A stretch of DNA of 33,047 bases from Spirochaetes bacterium ADurb.Bin110 (lineage in GTDB: Bacteria; Spirochaetota; Spirochaetia; Treponematales; Rectinemataceae): contig MWDY01000301.1 of the NCBI GenBank assembly GCA_002070755.1, positions 1 to 33,047 of the forward strand, given 5' to 3'. How positions within the stretch are numbered: the stretch's first letter is position 1; each line of letters starts with the position of its first letter. The notes below the pieces were generated by a model. The model did no database searches. It was not told the DNA's origin and saw nothing but the letters and a program-made list of their open reading frames with translations. The translations under genes were made by a program, and so were the position numbers. Shown here in pieces: positions 26,702 through 33,047 of this stretch.

Positions 26702-28495
26702 ATGGATGTTAATAAAATGAACTTGTTTTCTGGTTCAGTAGATGATATAGCCACTGTCGATGTTGATTCATTCTTAATTTCTTTTAGTGAGCTTGAATAT
26801 TTTGATCTTCAAAACTGGTTATCCCAAAAAGCCAATGACGCCTTAACGGAAAACGATATAAAGGCTAGTGAAATCCTGCGATTTCTCGAAGCCATTTGTT
26901 CAATTTGGGGTAATTATGAGAGTACAGTAGAGCCATTTCGCCCAATGGCAATCCTCGATGGGAAAAGAACAATTATTCCAGAGGATCTTACGGATCAGGA
27001 CCAAAAAGCTCTGGTTCTTATTGCAGATAAAGTAAAACACCCCTTGTTGGCGGCTCGAGTGAATGATTTTGTATGGTATCTCCGTGCGGCTGGCAAAGAT
27101 TCATATCGATATGCACAAGCTGCAATTCACTTTTATCTTGAAATCGTAAAATCCGTAAACAATGAAGAGAATTTTAGTGAAGGGCTCAACTTCTTAAAAC
27201 GCGCTTACCTTCTTTCCAAATCCATACGATCAAAAGAAGATAACGAAACATGCATATTTGAATTTGAGCGGTATATAGAAATTGCGATTTCATCTCCAAA
27301 GCATAGGAACCTTTCTGATATTTTGTATACCTATTGCTTATTTCACCTTGCCGTCAAACCTGAATCAATGGATTCAATTGAAGGTGTAGCGGATAAAATG
27401 GTCATGGCTGGTGAAGGCATTGTGGCAAAAAAACTTTTTCTATCTTTGGCCGAGTTGCGGAAAAACTCAAAGACAGGGAAAGAGTTCAAGTACTATATTA
27501 GGAAAGCAGCATTTGCCCTCTATCAAAGCTCACAGACTCGGCTAACTGGCACGTCGCCGAGTATGATGCTTGCGGCATGTGATCTCCAAGATGCTATAGT
27601 CCTTCTCCAGCGAGCAGATCATTCAAAGGAGGAGCTCGAAACTTGGAAGGCACAGCTTTGTGAATATGAGGAAAAATCTAATGCTGAGATGCATGAGTTC
27701 AGCTTCCCTATTGACCTGAAAGAGCCAATTGAAGCCGCCGTGAAGTATGTATCAGGATATGATTTTAGGACTGCGATAATTCGATTCGCATTTGGCTATC
27801 CATTAGTCGATATTGAACATCTGAAGGACGTAGTAAAGGAGACAAGAGAGAATTCAATTATTTCTGATCTATTTCCAATTGCTATTACCGAAGGCAGGAC
27901 AGGACGTGTACTTGCGAAATCTAGCGGCAATGATAAAAAAGATGAACAACAAGAATATTATCAGATCATTCGACAAGCCTCTGAGTTTGATTGGATGTTT
28001 AGAGTCAATGGCTATATTCAGCCCGCTTTATCTACAATCTATTTTGAACATCACCCGAACAATAGTGATATAGCACCCCTTGTGAACTCAAGCCCGTTTA
28101 TTCCGCCAGGCCATGAGGGAATCTTCCTAAGGGGACTTCTCGCAGGCTTCAATGGTGATTTCCTGATTTCTGCATCTTTGCTATGCCCTCAAATTGAAAA
28201 TTCGCTTCGGTTCTTACTGGAAAAGAAGGGCGTCACTGCCCGAGCTGTAAATCAAGATGGGACAGAATCATACTGGACACTGGACCGGCTTTTAGATGAT
28301 GAGACTATTGGTGCGATTCTTGGTGAACGTATGATCTTTGAACTGAAAGGTCACTTGAAAGAAGAGGGGTGGGGCTACAATCTTCGGCATCGAATAGCAC
28401 ATGGGTTTATAGCTTATGATGAATTTTTATCAGCCGAAGCAATAAGCCTCTGGTGGCTTGTCTTACGACTTTGTATACACCCGGAGAAGGTGTGA
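26702..28495 (+). CDS. DUF4209-type protein with HEPN-like C-terminal domain
   Basis: In this 597-residue protein the C-terminal part (about 480-590) matches the DUF4209 pattern: SASLLCPQIENSLRFLLEKKGV, an acidic loop, then YNLRHRIAHGFIAYDEF with Arg 562 and His 567 in an R-x4-H arrangement. That is the active-site signature of HEPN RNases, many of which act in toxin-antitoxin and abortive-infection systems. The N-terminal 470 residues are helical, contain TPR-like pairs and may sense or scaffold. No transmembrane segment is seen. The ATG at 26702 follows AAAGGAATAAG. The gene is the last of the element; its final codons overlap the right arm-type repeat. Base composition is more A/T rich than the BREX genes. 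An RNase role is inferred from the motif. Confidence 0.75.
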   Translation: MDVNKMNLFSGSVDDIATVDVDSFLISFSELEYFDLQNWLSQKANDALTENDIKASEILRFLEAICSIWGNYESTVEPFRPMAILDGKRTIIPEDLTDQDQKALVLIADKVKHPLLAARVNDFVWYLRAAGKDSYRYAQAAIHFYLEIVKSVNNEENFSEGLNFLKRAYLLSKSIRSKEDNETCIFEFERYIEIAISSPKHRNLSDILYTYCLFHLAVKPESMDSIEGVADKMVMAGEGIVAKKLFLSLAELRKNSKTGKEFKYYIRKAAFALYQSSQTRLTGTSPSMMLAACDLQDAIVLLQRADHSKEELETWKAQLCEYEEKSNAEMHEFSFPIDLKEPIEAAVKYVSGYDFRTAIIRFAFGYPLVDIEHLKDVVKETRENSIISDLFPIAITEGRTGRVLAKSSGNDKKDEQQEYYQIIRQASEFDWMFRVNGYIQPALSTIYFEHHPNNSDIAPLVNSSPFIPPGHEGIFLRGLLAGFNGDFLISASLLCPQIENSLRFLLEKKGVTARAVNQDGTESYWTLDRLLDDETIGAILGERMIFELKGHLKEEGWGYNLRHRIAHGFIAYDEFLSAEAISLWWLVLRLCIHPEKV

Positions 28496-28510
28496 GACAA
28501 AAGTGTGAGA
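28491..28510 (+). repeat. Right arm-type repeat pair (TGTGAGA x2)
   Basis: TGTGAGA occurs at 28491-28497 and 28504-28510, the same orientation and 13-base period as at 177-196. The first copy contains the stop codon of the DUF4209 gene. Together with the left pair it probably forms the integrase arm sites of the excised element. Confidence 0.55.
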
Positions 28511-28628
28511 TTGACTCTTGACAACTTATACCAAAAAGAATCATATATAGCTAAGAGGTTCGAACTTAAATAATTGCGATACGCTAAGATAGACTAATTC
28601 AAGTTAATTCATTATAAAGTAAAGAATT

Positions 28629-28680
28629 GCTTAAGGTGCTAGTGCCGAGAGGCATGGAAGTTCAAGTCTTCTTCGCCGCA
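28629..28680 (+). repeat. attR core (partial tRNA-Leu)
   Basis: This is the right copy of the tRNA 3' part: identical to 64-110 from 28634 to 28680, with A at 28633 where the tRNA has G at anticodon position 1. The 5' half of a tRNA is absent, so it is not a gene. Confidence 0.95.
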
Positions 28681-28907
28681 TTTCGTTACAAAAAAGTACA
28701 ATAAGCCTACCCAAAAAAGGGCGGCAAATTATGTTGAAAGGCGAAGTAATACTAAAAGTGATACTCTTGCCTGCTAAAAGAAATGAATTATGCGCCCAAA
28801 ACATTGCCATTCGATCTCGTCCTAAGGATGATATTTGCCATTAAATCCAAGAAGATTATTGCATTCTGAATGATTCGGCGCTACAGTTCATTCACTCGAT
28901 CATAGAA
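28681..28907. other. Chromosomal intergenic region after attR
   Basis: No gene, RNA or strong terminator is recognised in these bases. They link the element boundary to the guanylyltransferase gene and presumably lay just downstream of the tRNA before integration. Confidence 0.5.
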
Positions 28908-28931
28908 TTGAAAAGAGGAAAATTGCCAAGA

Positions 28932-30011
28932 ATGACAACAATCGTCCTTTCAGGAGGTGGTGGTACTAGGCTATGGCCGCTTTCGAGACAAGCTCTTCCA
29001 AAACAGTATTGCGACCTTTTAAACGGGCCAACGCTTTTCGAGCGCACAATTAAGCGAAATATCAAGTTTTCTGACAACCTCATAGTAGCAATCAATGTCT
29101 CGCATTTCGATATAGCAAAAAGCCAGTTGGAAAAAGTTTGTCCTCATAAAAGCGCTCGCTTTATCCTCGAGCCTTGTGGTCGCAACACAGCGCCTGCGAT
29201 TACCTTAGCTTGTCTAGCGCTCGATCCTGATGAGCTTGTGCTTGTTGTACCTTCTGATCATATTATACTCGATGAAGAAGCTTATGAAGATGCGGTTAAT
29301 AGAGCTCTTGTAGCCGCAAGCCTTGGCTATCTTGTAACTTTTGGGCTAAAGCCAGAATACGCTGAGACAGGTTATGGCTACATCGAAGTAGACAGCGATG
29401 AAGAGGCTGCAGAGAAAGAGTTCCATCATGTACGCGCTTTTAAAGAGAAACCTGACAGAGCCACTGCTGAAGCATACATTGCAACAGGAAGATATTATTG
29501 GAATTCGGGAATGTTTGCATTTCTAGCTGGCAAATACCTTAATGAGCTAGGCAAGACGGCAGCAGAGATACTTATGGCTTCAGAAAAAGCCTGGAAGATA
29601 GCTCGAAGATCTATCTTGCCAGGAGGCATTGGAGAAGTAATAACCATTCCTCAAGAAGAAATGTTTTTAATTCCTGCAGAATCAATAGACTATGCGGTCA
29701 TGGAAAAAAGCCAGAATGTTGCAGTAGTGCCTTGTTCTTTTGGTTGGAGCGACCTTGGAAGCTGGGATGCTATCTGGAATATCCGAGAGAAAAGCGGCAT
29801 AGAAGCTATAGAAGAACCATCGATTATTTCTGTTGATTCAAAGAGAAATCTTATTATAGGCTCTGAGCGTTTAGTTGCCCTTGTTGATATTGAGGACCTC
29901 ATTGTGGTCGATACTCCCGATGCTCTTATGATTTCAAGACGGGGTTCGAGTCAAGAGGTGAAGAAAATTGTCGAGATATTAAAAGAGAAAGGGAAGACTC
30001 ATCTCTTGTAG
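28932..30011 (+). CDS. manC: Mannose-1-phosphate guanylyltransferase
   Basis: The enzyme makes GDP-mannose from mannose-1-phosphate and GTP, a precursor for surface polysaccharides. Seen: the nucleotidyltransferase signature LSGGGGTRLWPLSR, followed by PKQYCDLL at the start; EPCGRNTAPAITLA; VVPSDHII; the FKEKPDRATAEAYIATGRYYWNSGMF block; and the SIDYAVMEKS and GWSDLGSWDAIW motifs. At 360 residues it is the monofunctional size, lacking the cupin isomerase domain of bifunctional versions (about 470). ATG at 28932 is used; a TTG at 28923 is closer to the GAGG at 28915-28918 and is a real alternative. It is the first chromosomal gene after the element and is presumably unrelated to it. Confidence 0.93.
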   Translation: MTTIVLSGGGGTRLWPLSRQALPKQYCDLLNGPTLFERTIKRNIKFSDNLIVAINVSHFDIAKSQLEKVCPHKSARFILEPCGRNTAPAITLACLALDPDELVLVVPSDHIILDEEAYEDAVNRALVAASLGYLVTFGLKPEYAETGYGYIEVDSDEEAAEKEFHHVRAFKEKPDRATAEAYIATGRYYWNSGMFAFLAGKYLNELGKTAAEILMASEKAWKIARRSILPGGIGEVITIPQEEMFLIPAESIDYAVMEKSQNVAVVPCSFGWSDLGSWDAIWNIREKSGIEAIEEPSIISVDSKRNLIIGSERLVALVDIEDLIVVDTPDALMISRRGSSQEVKKIVEILKEKGKTHLL

Positions 30012-30037
30012 AAGAATTTCCGAAATAGATACTACTA

Positions 30038-30051
30038 TAGATAATTATCTA
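30038..30051. promoter_or_regulatory. Perfect palindrome, possible operator of the TetR gene
   Basis: TAGATAATTATCTA is a 14-bp perfect palindrome lying between the guanylyltransferase gene and the TetR-family gene, 93 bases before the latter. TetR-family regulators often bind such dyads near their own promoters. The A/T richness means chance cannot be excluded. Confidence 0.4.
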
Positions 30052-30144
30052 ACTATTTATTTTGCTAACAATAAATTCTTACACAATAAATAATCTTTTG
30101 TATATTGACTTCTCAGAAAGCTTCCTTCAAAATAAGGAAAATAT

Positions 30145-30765
30145 ATGAGCAGAGAACGTCTTTTTGCGGATAAGAAAGATATTATTAACGCTGCAATAGA
30201 ACTTCTAAGCGACAAAGGATATGAGAGTTTTTCTACACGAAGTCTTGCAGCGAGGCTTGGTGTATCTCCCATGACGCTCTATAATTACTTTTCTAATAGG
30301 GAAGAGATTATCCAAGCTGCGATTGAAGCTGCCTACGAAAGAATATTCGAAGAATTCTATAATGATCTTTCATCATTTTTTGAAAAAGACTCTTTCTGTC
30401 CTCTCTTAGGCTTTATAGAAATGGGCAAAAAATTGCTATTGTTTTCTCGTGAACAGCCCAAGATATATGCGCTTGTATTCATAATGAATATCATGCCGTA
30501 TCACGAACAGCCCAGTGTGCAGAGACTTTTTAGCATTACTTTATCAAAGGTTAAGGATCGTTTAACTGCAGAAGAAATCGGGCAGGATCTTCAGAATCAT
30601 ATTTACCTTTTTATGCTACTTGTCTTGTCTCTGGTACAGAATGTTTACAATGGGAATGACTCTCACGATATAAATGCTTTCGAAGGCAATATCCAGATTG
30701 CATATGATCGACTTCTAAAACCTTTTGAAAAATTCTTTTCTTTCTCAAATTCGACTATTCGATGA
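30145..30765 (+). CDS. TetR/AcrR-family transcriptional regulator
   Basis: This 206-residue protein has the TetR N-terminal HTH: KKDIINAAIELLSDKGYESF, then TRSLAARLGVSPMTLYNYF at residues about 32-50 as the recognition helix region, then SNREEIIQAAIEA. The C-terminal ligand-binding part is helical and not recognisable to a specific subfamily. A/T-rich upstream sequence contains a 14-bp palindrome at 30038-30051 that may be its operator. Likely target genes cannot be named. The SIMPL-domain gene follows on the same strand after 84 bases with its own ribosome-binding site. Confidence 0.92.
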   Translation: MSRERLFADKKDIINAAIELLSDKGYESFSTRSLAARLGVSPMTLYNYFSNREEIIQAAIEAAYERIFEEFYNDLSSFFEKDSFCPLLGFIEMGKKLLLFSREQPKIYALVFIMNIMPYHEQPSVQRLFSITLSKVKDRLTAEEIGQDLQNHIYLFMLLVLSLVQNVYNGNDSHDINAFEGNIQIAYDRLLKPFEKFFSFSNSTIR

Positions 30766-30849
30766 TATTGATTTTTATTGAACAAGTAACTCAATGCTTA
30801 CCTATATCTAAGGTTTCTATCTAAACATATAATAAACAAGGAGGAGATC

Positions 30850-31581
30850 ATGAGCACAGCTCAAAAGAAAAAAAATTTTCTTATTATCATTTCTACCCTC
30901 TTCGGATTGGTTATTTGGTCTTTTATCGCCGTTGCCGCTGGCGCTCAATCAGCGCCTAGCCACAGCATTCAGGTTAACGGTCAAGCGCTGATGTATGTAG
31001 AGCCGGATGTGGCAAATTTGAGTCTCGGGATTGAGATACAAGCCGATAGCGCTGCAAATGCTCAAGAGCAACTTCGATATCAAGCCTCCATGGTTCTAGA
31101 TGCTTTATCGCGGGAAGGCATCCAACGATCTAAGATGAAGACAAGTTCTTACCGCATTTCGCCGGTATATAGCACGGAAACAGGCAAAGAAAATTACATT
31201 GAAGGTTACAAAGCTGAGACAAGCATTTCAGTGGAAATTTCTGATCTGGAATCTTTGGCCATGATCATCGACAAAGCAATAGCAGCTGGAGCTAATGTTG
31301 TACGATCAGTCTCTTATGATCGTAGAGATCTAGAAGCATTTAAGGCTCAACTCATCAAGTCAGCTTGTTTGGAGGCCAGCTCAAAGGCCGAGGTTGGTGC
31401 TAGCGCATTGGGCTTGAGATTGGGAGCTCCTATAAGAGTCAGCATACAGGATAGGTTCTCTGCGCTAGATACTGGGAATATGGTTATGAAGGCGGCGGCC
31501 TTCGGCTCAGAGTCTATAAGTCCAGGAGAGATTGAAATCAGCGTTACAGTGTCTGCTGAATTCGAGCTCATAGTGGAATAG
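30850..31581 (+). CDS. SIMPL domain (DUF541) periplasmic or secreted protein
   Basis: This 243-residue protein has an N-terminal signal-type segment: basic AQKKKNF, a hydrophobic stretch of about 20 residues, then a small-residue cleavage-like AAGAQS region near 30-35. The rest matches the SIMPL/DUF541 pattern: a first strand HSIQVNGQALMYVEPDVA, SLGIEIQADSAANAQEQL, then MKTSSYRISPVY and GYKAETSISVEI, ending with a strand EISVTVSAEFEL. Family members (YggE-like) are envelope proteins linked to oxidative stress, with no enzymatic activity established. The start is supported by AAGGAGGAG at 30838-30846. Confidence 0.88.
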   Translation: MSTAQKKKNFLIIISTLFGLVIWSFIAVAAGAQSAPSHSIQVNGQALMYVEPDVANLSLGIEIQADSAANAQEQLRYQASMVLDALSREGIQRSKMKTSSYRISPVYSTETGKENYIEGYKAETSISVEISDLESLAMIIDKAIAAGANVVRSVSYDRRDLEAFKAQLIKSACLEASSKAEVGASALGLRLGAPIRVSIQDRFSALDTGNMVMKAAAFGSESISPGEIEISVTVSAEFELIVE

Positions 31582-31667
31582 CAAAGCCATTGCAAAGAAA
31601 TGCGCTTTTATCCCAGTCATAAGACATTCGATTGACAGAAAGCTATAGTCGTGTATCAATATTATTT

Positions 31668-32510
31668 ATGAATGAGAAAATTGGAGTTATCGATAGCGGC
31701 ATGGGCGGGCTCACAGTTGTTCGGAGCCTTTTCTTAAGAAATGTACCAGCTGATATCGTCTATATTGGCGATAATGCTAATGTGCCTTATGGCAATAGAC
31801 CATTGGATGAAATAGTAGAGCTCACTTTACACATGCTAGAAGTCCTTTCGGAACGCAATATTCGAATCGTGGCGATTGCGTGCAACACTATTTCTGCTAC
31901 GATAGATCGCTTGAAGCTATTTGGCGAATTTTCGATAGTCGATATTATCTCTCCGGCAGCGCGATATCTCGCTACCTGCGGGGAATCGGATATAGGCCTA
32001 TTTGGCACGGAGTTCACTATCGGCTCAGGCTTACATGCAAAATTGGCAAGCGATCTTAATCCTGCCGTGCGCATTCATGGAGTACCAAGCCGAAGGCTAG
32101 CTGCGCTTATCGATGAATCAATAGAGGACGAATCAGCCATCAGAGAGGAGATCTCATCGATGCTTGCGCAGCTTGTAGCGCTTCATCCGGTACATAAGGT
32201 GCTTCTTGGCTGCACGCATTATCCCATTGTTATGGACTTATTCAAGTCTCTGGCGCCAGAGATGGAATTTATCGATCCTGCCGATTTGCAAGCCAAAGCT
32301 GTAGTCGAGCTGTTAAAGAAAGCAGACTGGCAATCCAATTTGATAAAAAATGGAAGCATTGAAAATGCAGAACAAGCCGAGGGAATCCTTTTTGATGAAT
32401 TAGTAAGACCTTCTCTAGAAATCATAACTTCGGGGACAGAGGAAGCGTATCGCACTATGCTGAACAAATTAGGAATTCCGGAGGCTCGCAGAATAGAACA
32501 TCTTATCTAA
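31668..32510 (+). CDS. murI: Glutamate racemase
   Basis: The enzyme converts L-glutamate to D-glutamate for peptidoglycan. In the 280-residue product the N-terminal IGVIDSGMGGLTV is followed by YIGDNANVPYGNRP, ACNTISAT with catalytic Cys 72, and LLGCTHYPIV with catalytic Cys 182: the two-cysteine, cofactor-independent racemase signature. The usual length is about 265-280. ATG at 31668 is chosen because the family begins a few residues before the DSG motif; an upstream start at 31632 adds 12 unconserved residues. The RtcB gene starts 14 bases downstream, suggesting co-transcription. Confidence 0.95.
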   Translation: MNEKIGVIDSGMGGLTVVRSLFLRNVPADIVYIGDNANVPYGNRPLDEIVELTLHMLEVLSERNIRIVAIACNTISATIDRLKLFGEFSIVDIISPAARYLATCGESDIGLFGTEFTIGSGLHAKLASDLNPAVRIHGVPSRRLAALIDESIEDESAIREEISSMLAQLVALHPVHKVLLGCTHYPIVMDLFKSLAPEMEFIDPADLQAKAVVELLKKADWQSNLIKNGSIENAEQAEGILFDELVRPSLEIITSGTEEAYRTMLNKLGIPEARRIEHLI

Positions 32511-32524
32511 GGGCAGGAAGGCCT

Positions 32525-33047
32525 ATGGAAATCGAACGGATCGATCCGTTCTCATATCTGATTCCTATACGAGAAGGAATGCATGTTCCTGCTCGCATCT
32601 ATGCCTCCGAATCGCTTTTCGACCTTCTTCGTGAAGATAAATCCATAGAACAATTAGTAAATGTAGCTCGACAGCCTGGCATAGTAAAACAAGCGCTTGG
32701 GATGCCTGATATGCATCAGGGTTTTGCTTTTCCGATAGGCGGTGTGGCTGCCTTCGACATAAATGAAGGCATTGTATCGCCCGGCGGTGTGGGATTCGAC
32801 ATAAACTGCGGCGTAAGAGTAATTCTTACTTCTTTAGATGAGGAAATGGTCCGTCCGAGACTCGAATCTATCGGCAAGAAGCTTTTCGCTCATGTACCAT
32901 CAGGGGTAGGTTCGAAAGGCATGTTGAGGGTATCTGCTAAAGAAGCTCGGAAAGCGATGGACAACGGACTGAGATGGACTTTGGCTAAGGGATTTGCGGA
33001 AGATTCCGACCTCGAATCTGTTGAAAGCGGAGGATATCTAGAAGAAG
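32525..33047 (+). CDS. rtcB: RNA ligase RtcB (partial, runs off the window)
   Basis: About 174 codons are visible from ATG at 32525; the 3' end lies beyond the window. RtcB joins RNA 2',3'-cyclic phosphate or 3'-phosphate ends to 5'-OH ends using GTP and Mn. Seen: the family segment MPDMHQGFAFPIGGVAAFD and VGFDINCGVRVI, where the Asp and Cys are metal ligands, followed by the SGVGSKG region. The full protein is about 400-480 residues. AGGAAGG lies just upstream at 32515-32521. It could act in RNA repair alongside, or independently of, the neighbouring cell-wall gene. Confidence 0.93.
   Translation, partial: MEIERIDPFSYLIPIREGMHVPARIYASESLFDLLREDKSIEQLVNVARQPGIVKQALGMPDMHQGFAFPIGGVAAFDINEGIVSPGGVGFDINCGVRVILTSLDEEMVRPRLESIGKKLFAHVPSGVGSKGMLRVSAKEARKAMDNGLRWTLAKGFAEDSDLESVESGGYLEE

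Larger units (their letters stand above)
59..28680. mobile_element. Integrated element in tRNA-Leu carrying a BREX type 3 island
   Basis: The boundaries are set by a direct repeat of the tRNA 3' part: 64-110 equals 28634-28680 exactly, and extends to 59/28629 with one mismatch. Inside are an integrase next to the tRNA, an excisionase-like gene, replication genes, phage-like remnants, IS debris, a BREX operon and a DUF4209 protein. The genes beyond 28680 are ordinary chromosomal genes. The element looks like a degenerate prophage or phage satellite, because it has integration and DnaB-type replication functions but no capsid, portal, large terminase or conjugation genes. Whether it still excises is unknown. 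Confidence 0.9.

Noticed and set aside
28518..28546. Outward-facing promoter near attR (TTGACA, 17-bp spacer, TCATAT)
   Set aside because: The -35 is perfect but the -10 is poor. In A/T-rich sequence this can occur by chance, and the next gene is almost 400 bases away.
28629..28680. A second tRNA-Leu gene at the right end
   Set aside because: Only the 3' part from the anticodon loop onward is present. There is no 5' acceptor strand or D arm, so it is an att duplicate.
1..33047. CRISPR array
   Set aside because: No regularly spaced 24-40 bp repeats with unique spacers were seen. The only periodic repeats are the 11-bp and 13-bp arrays described.

Overview
The window holds a complete integrated element of about 28.6 kb, inserted at the 3' end of a tRNA-Leu(GAG) gene and followed by chromosomal housekeeping genes. 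The host is a bacterium of moderate GC content. I cannot name it from the sequence. The flanking genes (mannose-1-phosphate guanylyltransferase, a TetR regulator, a SIMPL/DUF541 protein, glutamate racemase, RtcB) would fit many Gram-negative lineages, including Spirochaetota, but that is only a weak guess.

Layout. (1) The tRNA-Leu at 29-110 is intact. Its last 47 bases recur exactly at 28634-28680, which gives attL and attR. A tyrosine integrase follows the tRNA, and paired TGTGAGA arm-like repeats with identical 13-bp spacing lie inside both ends. (2) From 1446 to about 6340 the genes all point rightward and look like the early arm of a phage or satellite: an excisionase-like small HTH protein behind a consensus promoter and three helically phased 11-bp repeats, a HTH/zinc-ribbon replication protein, a DnaB-type helicase, several small unknowns, and two short remnants that resemble a terminase small subunit and the start of a tape-measure protein. 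(3) At 6436-7914 there is IS debris: an inactivated ISL3 transposase and a lone IS3 OrfA. (4) From 26153 leftward to 8014, on the minus strand, lies a BREX type 3 locus: brxF, brxC, an AlbA_2/HATPase/winged-helix regulator, a pglXI-like methyltransferase, a RecD-like helicase with a C-terminal nuclease-like domain, a brxHII-like SNF2 helicase, pglZ, and a small brxA-position gene. The last five genes overlap one another by a few bases. (5) An internally deleted IS200/IS605 derivative sits just upstream of the BREX promoter. (6) A small HTH protein and a DUF4209-type protein with a HEPN-like R-x4-H motif are transcribed divergently toward attR.

Interpretation. The order of parts suggests a prophage or phage satellite whose structural genes were lost and replaced by an anti-phage cargo. 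Integration and replication genes are retained on the left, defence genes fill the centre, and a second putative defence protein sits at the right boundary. BREX is known to modify host DNA through a PglX methyltransferase and to block phage propagation with PglZ, BrxC and other partners. The unusual parts here are the RecD-nuclease protein embedded in the coupled operon, and the regulator gene followed at once by a 55-bp array of five 11-bp half-sites abutting a TATAAT box. That array would let the methyltransferase/effector half of the operon be controlled separately from brxF-brxC.
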